Below, in pieces: positions 6,402 to 14,914 of a stretch of DNA of 20,015 nucleotides. The DNA comes from Segatella salivae DSM 15606 (lineage in GTDB: Bacteria; Bacteroidota; Bacteroidia; Bacteroidales; Bacteroidaceae). Below the pieces are notes generated by a model, which worked only from the letters and a program-made list of their open reading frames with translations, did no database searches and was not told the origin of the DNA. Positions within the stretch are counted from its first letter, which is position 1. Each line of letters begins with the position of its first letter. Both the position numbers and the translations under genes were made by a program. The stretch covers positions 1,848,369-1,868,383 of the forward strand of contig NZ_GL629647.1 of NCBI RefSeq assembly GCF_000185845.1, given 5' to 3'.

Positions 6402-8624
6402 TTGGACTTTCGCAAAACATTTTTTGCCTTGTTATGCCTCGCAAGCACTTTCTCCACTGTTCAAGCACAGAGAAAAGCTAACTTGAAAGATACCGTTATT
6501 CAGTTGAAAGTGGTATCGGTCATGCCCAATTACAGCCTTACTTCGCCCACCATGCTACAGGCGTTGTCGAGTCAACGCCGCATTGCGGGCAGCACTTCGC
6601 TTGTAGAAATCAAAGCCGATAACCAGCATCTCGCAACAATGAAAGACGCTTTGCGCCTTCAACCCGGTGTAATCATCCAGGATATGTTTGGTGGTAACGA
6701 CCAGCCGAGGCTCAACATACGAGGCTCTGGCATTCAAAGCAATCCACAACGGCGTGGCGTTTACCTGCTTCAAGACGGCATACCTGTTAACTTTTCTGAC
6801 GGTTCTTACGTCGTAGGTATTATGGATGCGATGACTGCCCAATATATAGAGGTGTTCAAAGGAGCCAATGCTTTGCGCTTTGGTGCAGGCACCTTGGGTG
6901 GCGCTTTGAACTTTGTGAGTCGCACAGCCCTTAGTGATACCACAACAAGCATAAAGCTTGAAGGAGGTTCTTATGGCAGTTTTGGCCTCACTTTTACTAC
7001 TGGTCGCCGCATGGGAGCCTGGGATGTGTTTGCTGCTTCAACCTATAATCGGCAGGATGGCTACCGCATTTACAATCAGAACAGACGCTTAACGGCTTCA
7101 CTCAACATAGGATGGAGGAATAAAAATAAAACTCTTGAGAATAGAACCTTTATGCATTTCACTCATCTTTTCTTTGAGATGCCGGGTCCACTGACGCTCG
7201 ATCAGCTGATGAAAGACCCCAAACAGGTGAGTGCCGGCGTAGACCTTCCCTTCTCGATGGGGCCAAATATTCTTCGCGATAAACCCTATCGCAACGTAGA
7301 TATGGTGCGTATTGCCAATCAAACAGGTATTCATCTCAGCAACACGAGCAATCTTTCGGCTGCTGTTTACTATCAATATGCCAACGATTGGTTTGCATTT
7401 CCCATCACCATTTCAATCCCTCATTCTTATCATAACGATGTAGGCATGACCTTGTTTTATAATTATTCCCACGCGCGGATACAGCTTTCATCAGGACTTT
7501 TGGGTTCATGGGGCTGGATAGATCGGCGCACTCATATCAACAAAGACGGCAAAGCATCGTTTATATTCGCCCATGACAGACTGCAAGCTGCCAATCTTAC
7601 GACCTTCGTTGAAGTCGATTATGCCCTTAAAGACCGTCTACATGTGGTCTTAGATGTGCATGGTGTGCTCAACAAACGCAACAGTCGAGACATCTTTTTC
7701 GACCCTTCTTTGCGCCCATGGTATAGTCATATGTCGGGCAAATACCGCTATTTCTATTCCAACAACAGTTCACAGCGCCGCCAATATGCAGCCTTCAATC
7801 CGCGCATGGGCATGATATTCAACGCTGTAAAGCATAAAGACATCCAACTCTTTGCCAATATCAGTCGCAGCTATGAGCCTCCAACCTTCGATGAACTCGT
7901 GGGAACGGAGGTGACTTCAAATATCAATACGAGTCCGAAAAAACTCTTTTCTATCGGTTTGGAGAAACAAACGGCCACGACTTTTGAGGTTGGAAGTAAG
8001 GGACGTTTACGCCAATTGTCGTGGAATGTGGCTTATTATCACTCGTGGGTAAACCATGAAATCCTTGAAGTTAAAGACTATGTGCGGGGTCTAAAGCGTA
8101 CGGAGAACTATCCACACACCTTGCATCAAGGCTTGGAAATAGGCATTCAGGCAGCAAGTAAGCCTCATTTCTTTGGTCGAAACATTGGTACTTTCACGCT
8201 CGGTGCAGTCTATGATTACAGTCGATTCATTTTCAAAGGTGGAAAATATGATGGAAAATATCTTGCAGGTATACCCAAACATTACGTCAATGCCTCGTTA
8301 GACTATCGCCATTCTTCAGGATTTAATGGTTCGGTTGCATTGGAACTTAAACCCGGAAAGACACCGATTGACCACACAAACACCATGTTTCAGCCTGCCT
8401 ATCATGTGTGGAATGCCCGCCTGGGCTATCAGTTGGGCAAGCATATCAATGTATATGCCGAGATGAAAAACATCGCTAATCGACGTTATGTATCAAGTTA
8501 TATCGTCAGTGATGAGATACATCAGCCGGCCGTTCCATTCCCCAATTTCACTGCCCACCAGCTAACCTTCTTCATTCCAGGCCCTGTTCGCAGTGTCTAT
8601 GCAGGCCTTACATGGCGTTGGTAG
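6402..8624 (+). CDS. TonB-dependent outer-membrane receptor, FecA-like
   Basis: A 740-residue receptor predicted to import a ferric-siderophore or similar ligand across the outer membrane with energy from TonB. A signal peptide (1-22, ending VQA) precedes a TonB-box-like stretch near IQLKVVSVM (33-41). The plug domain is at about 65-175, with PRLNIRGSGIQ (102-112) and DGIPVNFSDG (125-134), motifs like those of FecA-type receptors. The remainder is a beta-barrel ending in an aromatic residue (TWRW). There is no N-terminal carboxypeptidase-like domain, so it is not SusC-like. The start is TTG at 6402: an in-frame TAA lies at 6396 and the next in-frame ATG would remove the signal peptide. It is the first gene of the rightward cluster. 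The ligand cannot be read from sequence. Confidence 0.9.
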   Translation: MDFRKTFFALLCLASTFSTVQAQRKANLKDTVIQLKVVSVMPNYSLTSPTMLQALSSQRRIAGSTSLVEIKADNQHLATMKDALRLQPGVIIQDMFGGNDQPRLNIRGSGIQSNPQRRGVYLLQDGIPVNFSDGSYVVGIMDAMTAQYIEVFKGANALRFGAGTLGGALNFVSRTALSDTTTSIKLEGGSYGSFGLTFTTGRRMGAWDVFAASTYNRQDGYRIYNQNRRLTASLNIGWRNKNKTLENRTFMHFTHLFFEMPGPLTLDQLMKDPKQVSAGVDLPFSMGPNILRDKPYRNVDMVRIANQTGIHLSNTSNLSAAVYYQYANDWFAFPITISIPHSYHNDVGMTLFYNYSHARIQLSSGLLGSWGWIDRRTHINKDGKASFIFAHDRLQAANLTTFVEVDYALKDRLHVVLDVHGVLNKRNSRDIFFDPSLRPWYSHMSGKYRYFYSNNSSQRRQYAAFNPRMGMIFNAVKHKDIQLFANISRSYEPPTFDELVGTEVTSNINTSPKKLFSIGLEKQTATTFEVGSKGRLRQLSWNVAYYHSWVNHEILEVKDYVRGLKRTENYPHTLHQGLEIGIQAASKPHFFGRNIGTFTLGAVYDYSRFIFKGGKYDGKYLAGIPKHYVNASLDYRHSSGFNGSVALELKPGKTPIDHTNTMFQPAYHVWNARLGYQLGKHINVYAEMKNIANRRYVSSYIVSDEIHQPAVPFPNFTAHQLTFFIPGPVRSVYAGLTWRW

Positions 8625-8658
8625 AAAGAAATCAATTTACAATAAACATAAAATCATC

Positions 8659-9468
8659 ATGAATAATAACAATAATAAAAACGAAAAGACTATGGTAGAA
8701 AAACGCATGAACATGGAACAAGGGCACTGGGTACTGGCAAAACTCGGAAAGAAAGTATTGCGCCCAGGAGGTAAAGCCTTAACACAGGCAATGCTTAATG
8801 CCATGAATATCACCCCCGATGACGACGTTGTAGAGTTTGCTCCGGGTCTCGGCTACACGGCAAAGCTGGCACTTTCCCGCCATCCTCATAGCTATACAGC
8901 GGTTGAACTCAATGCCGAAGCGGCGCAACGCGTTAGAGATAACGTGCAGGATGACACGATAAATATTGTCATTGGCAATGCTTCAGAAACAGGTTTGCCT
9001 GATAAGAGCGCCTCAAAGGTGTATGGTGAGGCCATGCTTACCATGCAAAGTAAACAACAAAAGCAAGCCATCATCGGCGAAGCAGCACGCTTGTTGCGCC
9101 CGGGAGGCTTATATGGCATCCACGAAATAGGCATCTTTCCTGATGATACGCCACAAGAAGTGCGCCGAGAGATAGAGAGTGATCTTGCAAAGGGCATCAA
9201 AACCAATGTCCGTCCGCTTACTGTTGCCGACTGGAAGCAGTTGTTAGAGGACAATGGATTTGACATTTCATTCATTGAAAGCAAGCCCATGCATCTGTTA
9301 GAACGTAGGCGTGTGATTGCCGATGAAGGCCTTTGGAATTTCATTTGCATTGTGTTTAGAATGTTGAAAAACCCTGTTGCCCGCAAGAGAGTATTGGAAA
9401 TGCGCAGCATCTTCCGTAAACATGCCCACCACATCAATGCAATTTGCATTGTGGCACGTAAGCGATAG
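8659..9468 (+). CDS. Class I SAM-dependent methyltransferase
   Basis: A 269-residue cytoplasmic protein with a Rossmann-type methyltransferase domain. Motif I is VVEFAPGLGYT (57-67), an acidic residue follows at the end of strand 2 (AVELN, 81-85), and LRPGGLYGIHEI (146-157) marks the motif III area. The substrate is unknown; small molecules and lipids are typical for such stand-alone enzymes. The frame is open back to 8593 inside the receptor gene, but ATG at 8659, 34 bases after the receptor stop, is the better start. That start gives an Asn-rich leader encoded by AAT/AAC repeats; ATG at 8692 is an alternative. Its place between an outer-membrane receptor and lipoproteins suggests it modifies the imported ligand or a related metabolite, which is inference. 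Confidence 0.87.
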   Translation: MNNNNNKNEKTMVEKRMNMEQGHWVLAKLGKKVLRPGGKALTQAMLNAMNITPDDDVVEFAPGLGYTAKLALSRHPHSYTAVELNAEAAQRVRDNVQDDTINIVIGNASETGLPDKSASKVYGEAMLTMQSKQQKQAIIGEAARLLRPGGLYGIHEIGIFPDDTPQEVRREIESDLAKGIKTNVRPLTVADWKQLLEDNGFDISFIESKPMHLLERRRVIADEGLWNFICIVFRMLKNPVARKRVLEMRSIFRKHAHHINAICIVARKR

Positions 9469-9486
9469 GGATATAAAAGCAAATCA

Positions 9487-10101
9487 ATGAAGAAAAGAAA
9501 ACATTGTTTTAAGGTGGCATCGAGGCTGCAATTATGGCTGAAAATGCTTTGTTTTTGCTTGGCATTGGGCTTGATGTCATGCGAGAAAGAATCGTTTTTA
9601 TCAGATGATTTGCGTCAGGGCGACAAACTCTTACCCAATAAGAAAGACTATGTGGATAAGGATTTAGGCACTCGTTTGTTAGCCGAAGCCATACAAGGTG
9701 ACTTTAGTTCGCGACTGTCGATGATATATTATGATGCCGCACGCAAGGAACCATTGCTCTATTTCACTACCGGCAAGCACCAAGTGCAGTGTAGTGTCAA
9801 TGCAAATGGGTCGTTACATGTCAGCATTCACAAGTTCCACACGAACTTCATGCCGTTATATATCAGCGTCGAAATGGACGTATTGCTCACCGAAACCCAA
9901 GGCGACACGATTCGTTTGCAGGGACGTGACGGCATTGTTCGCACTTCGGATGAGGGGAAACAGATTGGTTTGGAACTGCCAGAAAGCGATGATGCCGAGC
10001 TCGAAGGCTACTATGTGCGTTCCAAAAAGGAGGTTTCGGCATTGATAGACCTTATGTTACCCATCGCCATGAAGATGCAATGGCAGGGCACAAAGCCATA
10101 A
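9487..10101 (+). CDS. Lipoprotein, possible calycin-like fold
   Basis: A 204-residue protein with a lipoprotein signal peptide: a basic N-terminus, a hydrophobic run and lipobox GLMS-C with C32 as the acylated residue. Acidic residues follow (CEKESFLSDD), as in surface-exposed Bacteroidetes lipoproteins. The rest looks beta-rich. I do not recognise the family firmly; the pattern is loosely like secreted calycin-like domains. The segment FMPLYISVEMDVLL and the end of the protein resemble the same parts of the next gene product (10152-10730), so the two are probably paralogs. It starts 18 bases after the methyltransferase stop, clearly in the same transcript. Confidence 0.8.
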   Translation: MKKRKHCFKVASRLQLWLKMLCFCLALGLMSCEKESFLSDDLRQGDKLLPNKKDYVDKDLGTRLLAEAIQGDFSSRLSMIYYDAARKEPLLYFTTGKHQVQCSVNANGSLHVSIHKFHTNFMPLYISVEMDVLLTETQGDTIRLQGRDGIVRTSDEGKQIGLELPESDDAELEGYYVRSKKEVSALIDLMLPIAMKMQWQGTKP

Positions 10102-10151
10102 AAAAGAAGATAAGTTAACATTAGTAATTAATAAATTAAATTTAGAATAAG

Positions 10152-10730
10152 ATGAAAATAAAACAATTTCAACAGATGATGAGCATGGTTGCAATGCTCA
10201 TTTTGGTGGCATTCATGACAACATCATGCAATAAGAGTGATGACGATACAGGCGGTTTAGTGCCTATAAGCAAAGAAGTTAACTTCTATAGTGTGACAAT
10301 CACGCCAACAATTCAAAACCAAAAGATGGCACAAGGCACTCATACGGTGATGTTAGAAACCACAAACAACAAGAAACAAGTACGCTTTCACTTCGAAAAC
10401 TTCAATGGAAGAATGTTTGAATCTAACGGAAAACTCAGTGAGAATCAATTCATGCCATTTGAAGTTTCGGTTGACATGATTCTGAATGTTACTTCAAACA
10501 AGGATGGAAGTTTAAGCTTTAAATCAGAGAAAGGCACTTTCAAGGCAAAGCCAAAAGGTGGAAAACCCATCGACATGAGTAAACTTCCAGAGGGTATTTT
10601 GCCTCCAAACCTAAATGGTTTCGAAACAGATAAGGCGCAGGCAGAAGGCACTTTAAAAAATGGAAGACTATATCTTGTTCTTTCACCAATGATACTTCCT
10701 GTGAAGATTATAATTGACAGTAACAATTAA
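10152..10730 (+). CDS. Surface lipoprotein, paralog of the preceding one
   Basis: A 192-residue lipoprotein with lipobox TTS-C (C26). It is followed by NKSDDD, which matches the acidic lipoprotein export signal described for Bacteroidetes, so it is likely displayed on the cell surface. The body is beta-rich, with a Pro/Gly-rich insert around residues 135-155 (KPKGGKPIDM and LPEGILPPN). FMPFEVSVDMILNV parallels FMPLYISVEMDVLL of the preceding protein, and both end in a similar strand pair, so they look like a tandem duplication that has diverged. Function is unknown; binding of the ligand taken up by the adjacent receptors is plausible. It lies 50 bases after the preceding gene. Confidence 0.8.
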   Translation: MKIKQFQQMMSMVAMLILVAFMTTSCNKSDDDTGGLVPISKEVNFYSVTITPTIQNQKMAQGTHTVMLETTNNKKQVRFHFENFNGRMFESNGKLSENQFMPFEVSVDMILNVTSNKDGSLSFKSEKGTFKAKPKGGKPIDMSKLPEGILPPNLNGFETDKAQAEGTLKNGRLYLVLSPMILPVKIIIDSNN

Positions 10731-10743
10731 TCGTTATATATCC

Positions 10744-10775
10744 TGTCACGAGACATAAGCCTTTGTCTCGTGACA
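10744..10775 (+). promoter_or_regulatory. Perfect 12-bp-stem hairpin between two lipoprotein genes
   Basis: TGTCACGAGACA (10744-10755) pairs exactly with TGTCTCGTGACA (10764-10775) around the 8-base loop TAAGCCTT. It starts 13 bases after a stop codon and ends 36 bases before the next start. No T-run follows (TCCTAATAAT), so efficient intrinsic termination is unlikely. It may be a partial terminator, a 3'-end stabilising structure or a processing site that sets unequal levels of the genes on either side. Confidence 0.7.
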
Positions 10776-10811
10776 TCCTAATAATAAATCAATAATTACT
10801 ATCAAAAAAGA

Positions 10812-11861
10812 ATGAACTTAAACAAATATAATGGCGTGAAAAGTATCACTGCTGTATGTGGTGGCATGCTCATAGCGTTTAGTTTTATCGTCAGTGGTTG
10901 CACAAAGACAGAGTTAAACGAGACTGAAAGAGGATTGGTAGCTAAACAAGAATTGGCTGATCGCTTCGACAAACTCTTCTATGAAGGTTTTGAAAACCCT
11001 GATGAGACGGAGAAAAAGCTAAGAGAATTTGAACTCAATGATTTGGTTTCAAACGATAAAAACCTGCTGACCGACCAGGATATTCGTGTCAATAAGTCGA
11101 TGATTGAAATGACTATTCGGTTGAGAAGAATACAAAACACATTGGAAACTGAGCTTAACAAGGGCACAATCTTCGACGGATTTATTCAGAAAAACAGGGT
11201 GTTGCTCAACTGCAAGAGCGTGCTTCAAGAACTGCCTTATCGTGCAAGAAAGGGCAAAAAGTATGAATATTTGGAGACGAAAGTGGCCGATATAGAACGT
11301 CTAATCAATGAAACATTGACAAAGAAAGAAAGAAGTTTAGGCCCAATTCCTAACGAGTTGTTGGGAAAACAATGGAAATGGAAGATAGATTTCGACCCCT
11401 ATCAGTTCAATTCTGCCGACCTTTTTTCGGATATTTTCAAGAAATTGAAAGACTTTAGCTTTGATTTTCATTTCAATAACGACAATACCATCACGGCAAA
11501 ACGTTTCTTCTTGGCCCCTGTTATCATAGAGGGTTCAGCGAGTTTTGATGCAGCCGGCGACTGGACTCCAGCGTTAATGGGAGATAAAAAGATAGAATGC
11601 TATGCATACAATCATAAGCTATTCTTCTATGTTCCGATGATAGACAACGCCGATTTCAATACAGGTCGGGGCAATGTTGCACATGCTTGGTACTATGAAT
11701 ACGATTATAAGGTTGAGGGAAATGAATTGATACTCACGATGAATCGTGTGGGGCTGTACACCATGGTCAATCAGTTTATCACCACAAAGAATGACAATGA
11801 AATGGAATATAGTTATGCTGCGGCTTTCAAGTCATTCACTTTATCGAGTAATTCGCTATGA
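10812..11861 (+). CDS. Two-part lipoprotein (helical N-terminus, beta-rich C-terminus)
   Basis: A 349-residue lipoprotein with lipobox VSG-C (C30). Residues of about 35-175 are highly charged and helical, with heptad-like spacing. From about 180 on (GPIPNELLGKQWKWKI) the protein becomes beta-rich, with a Trp-containing first strand, then FSFDFHFNNDNTITAK (215-230) and GDWTPALMGDKKIECY (249-264). That order resembles the lipocalin-like domains in the lipoproteins at 14915 and 17868, though more distantly. I do not recognise a named family. Its stop overlaps the next start in ATGA (11858-11861), so the two are translationally coupled. Its location next to the heme-type receptor suggests a periplasmic or surface role in ligand handling. 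Confidence 0.78.
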   Translation: MNLNKYNGVKSITAVCGGMLIAFSFIVSGCTKTELNETERGLVAKQELADRFDKLFYEGFENPDETEKKLREFELNDLVSNDKNLLTDQDIRVNKSMIEMTIRLRRIQNTLETELNKGTIFDGFIQKNRVLLNCKSVLQELPYRARKGKKYEYLETKVADIERLINETLTKKERSLGPIPNELLGKQWKWKIDFDPYQFNSADLFSDIFKKLKDFSFDFHFNNDNTITAKRFFLAPVIIEGSASFDAAGDWTPALMGDKKIECYAYNHKLFFYVPMIDNADFNTGRGNVAHAWYYEYDYKVEGNELILTMNRVGLYTMVNQFITTKNDNEMEYSYAAAFKSFTLSSNSL

Positions 11862-12451
11862 ATCACGCAGTAAAATCAATGCTATCGTTGTGTGTTTTCA
11901 TGCTAACGGTTTTTGCAAGTTGCATCAATCGTGAGTTTGATAGTAACGATGAGTTTAAGCATAGCAAATCCATTGCGCTCAATGCAGACAATGATCGGCT
12001 GCTCTCTCGCATCTTTATTATCAATGAAAACAAGTCTTATTTGTGGTTTGACCTCAATAATGAGGTGGCAAACTTCTCTAAACCTCAGTTCACTTTGCCT
12101 ATCATTGAAGGCGGAAAAAATAGTTTTCGCAATCTTCCCTTGCGTGGATTGATTTATGAATACAAGGCTTCGGAGAATGAACTCACATTTAAGAATGTGC
12201 CCGAACAATTCGTTCAGATGGGCAACGACCAACTTTCGTTGACGTTTAAGCTGTCAATGACCGATGGAAAAGAGGTGGTTCTACCCAATAAGAAAGTGGT
12301 AGAGACCTCGAAAAAGCAATATCTTCTGACCTTGGTTCGCCTTCAGTTTGCCTCTGATAATGCCACTTTCAATGTGGGAGAGAAGATAAAACGAGGGGGG
12401 AGAACCTATGAATTTCTTCCGTTTAAGACCGAACTCACGCTGATAAATTAA
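11858..12451 (+). CDS. Small lipoprotein coupled to the heme-type receptor
   Basis: A 197-residue lipoprotein with lipobox FAS-C (C22) and an acidic segment shortly after (REFDSNDEF). The body is beta-rich with several aromatic residues (KSYLWFDLNN, about 58-67). It sits between two overlaps: ATGA with the upstream gene and TAATG with the downstream receptor. Such coupling suggests the three products are made in fixed ratio and act together. Its position just before a heme-type receptor parallels the hmuY-hmuR order of Porphyromonas, but I see no convincing HmuY signature, so it is at most a positional counterpart. Confidence 0.78.
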   Translation: MNHAVKSMLSLCVFMLTVFASCINREFDSNDEFKHSKSIALNADNDRLLSRIFIINENKSYLWFDLNNEVANFSKPQFTLPIIEGGKNSFRNLPLRGLIYEYKASENELTFKNVPEQFVQMGNDQLSLTFKLSMTDGKEVVLPNKKVVETSKKQYLLTLVRLQFASDNATFNVGEKIKRGGRTYEFLPFKTELTLIN

Positions 12452-14898
12452 TGAAAATGAACCATAAACTATATAGGTTGATACCATTGTTGTTGTTGAT
12501 TGGCGTGATAAATGGTCATGCACAACAAACACGATTGGACACAACGAAGACGCAACAGATAAAGGAAGTCGTTGTGACGGCCGACAAACATAATAAGAAT
12601 GTGGGCGAAATCAAACGCACAGCCGAGCAACTTCGGGTGGAGATGCCTGTCGATATGAACGACTTAGTGCGTTATATTCCGTCGGTAGGAGTGTCGGTTT
12701 CGGGTTCAAGAGGAGGCATGCGAGGCTTTGCTATCCGTGGAGTTGAGGCCAATAGAGTGGCAATCAGCATTGATGGTATACTGCAACCAGAGATTCAAGA
12801 CAATATCGTCTTCAGCTCATATGGCCTTTCTAATGCCTCAAGAATAGACTTTGATCCCTACTTTGCAACGTCAGTTGAGATTCAGAAAGGAGCCAATTCG
12901 TTTGTCAGTGGGACTGGAGCCTTGGGCGGAACTGTTAACTATTCGACGAAGGAAGCACGCGATTTGATTGGTGAAGGCAAGTCATGGGGCGTGTTGTCGA
13001 CTATTAATTATAACGGGAAAGAGAACCTACGAACCTATCTTTTGGGTGGGGCTGCGCGTTGGAATCATTTTGATGTGCTGCTGATGGGTGCGCGTCGGGA
13101 TGGCAATGAGCTTAGAAACTTTTCGCATGGAAAGTATACCCGCAACATCACTTCTACGCAAATAGACCCTATGGACTTTCATCAGAACACATGGTTAGGT
13201 AAACTTTCCTATGCGCCAAGCGACAATCATAAGTTTGTTTTGTCGTTTTATGCGATGAATCGCAAGACAAATGCCGATATCTGGACCCTCGAACCGATAG
13301 ATGCTTTCACTGCCGATGGGAAACCTTATTACTATTCTCATGACCAATCGCTTTGTCGTTCACTCTCATTTTCCTATCGATACCTGAACGAAAAAGGCTT
13401 TGTTCGTAAGCTGATGGCAAAGGCTCATCTGCAAAATTCCTATTTGGATGCCACCACATGGACAGACTTTTATCGTCCAAACTTCGACCTTGTGAATAGT
13501 GATATGACCCTCATCTACGAGGGAAAGCACACGAAGTATCGCGGACAAGCTACAAAAGACAAGCTCATTCAATTGAATATAGACAGCAAACGCTTTGATT
13601 TGGGCAACTTAGGAAGCCATATTTTCAACCTCTCTACATTGATAATGCAGCGTAACAACGATGCAAGAAATGTGGATATTGAAGCTCCTTTGGCCTCAGA
13701 TCCAATCACTGGATACACGGTTAGAATGGGAAAGGTCTATAAATATGGTGAAGCCATGGGGGTGTTTGCCCAAACTTATTCGTTCTTAAACCCCATAACA
13801 CGATTCAATTGCGGCCTTTCTTTGATGGATGATATAGCGTTTAGCAAGAAGTTAACAATGAAATTGGGTGTGAGATACGACTATTTCTTGACGAAAGATA
13901 AGGCAAACGAGGGCGAACAAAACATGGGATATATTCGCTATCTCTTGCAAAACATGCAGGGAGCAGCCATGAATTTCGACCCCATTCACGACAAAGAATC
14001 GGGCTTTTCGTTCTTAACGTCAGTGTCTTATGCCTTCCATCCACTGCTGAACACATCCTATCGGTTCTCTACAGGCTTTCGAGTTCCGAACACAGAAGAG
14101 AAGTATTTCCAGTTCTATAGCCTTTGGCCATCGTTTATTGTGTTATCAAACAGGGGCTTAAAAGCCGAGAAATCTTTCAATCATGAAGTCGAATTAAATG
14201 GTCGGGGCAAAGGTTTTGGCTATTTGTTGAGCCTGTATTATAACCAATATTCAGACTTTATAGAACTGAAACAAGGCACATTGACGATTGAAGAGCCTTT
14301 AATGCAGAGGTCAAAAAGCATTTCTTATGCCAAGAATGTCAATCAGTCGTCGGCCCATCTGATGGGATTTGATGCCGCTTTACAGGTATATCCCGGTGAG
14401 TGGATAGACAGATTACAAGGCTTTATGCTTTCATCGGCCTTTAGTTATGCCGAAGGAGAGTCGTCATCGGGAATGAGTATGCTTGGCATTCAGCCTTTAA
14501 CGGGAAACGTCGGCATTGAATATACGTCGCCGAATGGGCGTTGGCAAGCCAATATTAAAGCCAATTTGTTCTTTGCAAAGCCTGTATCTCAAACTACTTT
14601 CTGGGATAAAGATGCCGCAGGGAAAGAGCTTATACGCCGTTATCCGGCTTCATTCATGAGCAATGCCTATACATTTGATGTCTACGGATATTACAAACTG
14701 ACACGCAATCTCACGCTAAGGGCAGGCATATATAACCTGTTAAACAATGAGTATCTACGTTGGGATGACTTGCGACAACTAACAAATCCCGCACTGCTTT
14801 CAAACATAAACTACTTCTTTCAGGATGGAAAGAAGTCATTGAGTAGGTTTACTCGTCCCAAGAGATATATCTCAATAGCTCTTGAATACAAACTTTAA
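12451..14898 (+). CDS. TonB-dependent receptor, heme/hemoglobin type
   Basis: An 815-residue outer-membrane receptor. A signal peptide (1-24, ending GHA) and a TonB box at about IKEVVVTA (37-44) precede the plug, which contains GGMRGFAIRGVEANRVAISI (88-107), the pattern of the heme/hemoglobin/transferrin receptor family. In the barrel, FRVPNTEEKYF (543-553) followed by NRGLKAEKSF matches the place of the FRAP and NPNL motifs of heme receptors, though both motifs are altered. The protein ends in a strand with a hydrophobic residue, IALEYKL. The likely substrate is heme or a heme protein, imported with TonB energy; this is family-level inference. Its start codon overlaps the preceding stop (TAATG). 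A second ATG at 12457 is possible. Confidence 0.88.
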   Translation: MKMNHKLYRLIPLLLLIGVINGHAQQTRLDTTKTQQIKEVVVTADKHNKNVGEIKRTAEQLRVEMPVDMNDLVRYIPSVGVSVSGSRGGMRGFAIRGVEANRVAISIDGILQPEIQDNIVFSSYGLSNASRIDFDPYFATSVEIQKGANSFVSGTGALGGTVNYSTKEARDLIGEGKSWGVLSTINYNGKENLRTYLLGGAARWNHFDVLLMGARRDGNELRNFSHGKYTRNITSTQIDPMDFHQNTWLGKLSYAPSDNHKFVLSFYAMNRKTNADIWTLEPIDAFTADGKPYYYSHDQSLCRSLSFSYRYLNEKGFVRKLMAKAHLQNSYLDATTWTDFYRPNFDLVNSDMTLIYEGKHTKYRGQATKDKLIQLNIDSKRFDLGNLGSHIFNLSTLIMQRNNDARNVDIEAPLASDPITGYTVRMGKVYKYGEAMGVFAQTYSFLNPITRFNCGLSLMDDIAFSKKLTMKLGVRYDYFLTKDKANEGEQNMGYIRYLLQNMQGAAMNFDPIHDKESGFSFLTSVSYAFHPLLNTSYRFSTGFRVPNTEEKYFQFYSLWPSFIVLSNRGLKAEKSFNHEVELNGRGKGFGYLLSLYYNQYSDFIELKQGTLTIEEPLMQRSKSISYAKNVNQSSAHLMGFDAALQVYPGEWIDRLQGFMLSSAFSYAEGESSSGMSMLGIQPLTGNVGIEYTSPNGRWQANIKANLFFAKPVSQTTFWDKDAAGKELIRRYPASFMSNAYTFDVYGYYKLTRNLTLRAGIYNLLNNEYLRWDDLRQLTNPALLSNINYFFQDGKKSLSRFTRPKRYISIALEYKL

Positions 14899-14914
14899 AT
14901 GAAATAAAACAGAT

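Noticed and set aside
8892..9482. 196-codon minus-strand frame opposite the methyltransferase
   Set aside because: The plus-strand frame has clear methyltransferase motifs and fits the operon; the antisense frame is a shadow with no recognisable features.
11858..12451. HmuY identity for the lipoprotein before the heme-type receptor
   Set aside because: The position fits, but the sequence lacks features I can tie to HmuY, so only a positional analogy is noted.
6402..14898. SusC/SusD-type glycan uptake locus
   Set aside because: The receptors lack the N-terminal carboxypeptidase-like domain of SusC, no SusD-like lipoprotein is seen, and no glycoside hydrolase is present.
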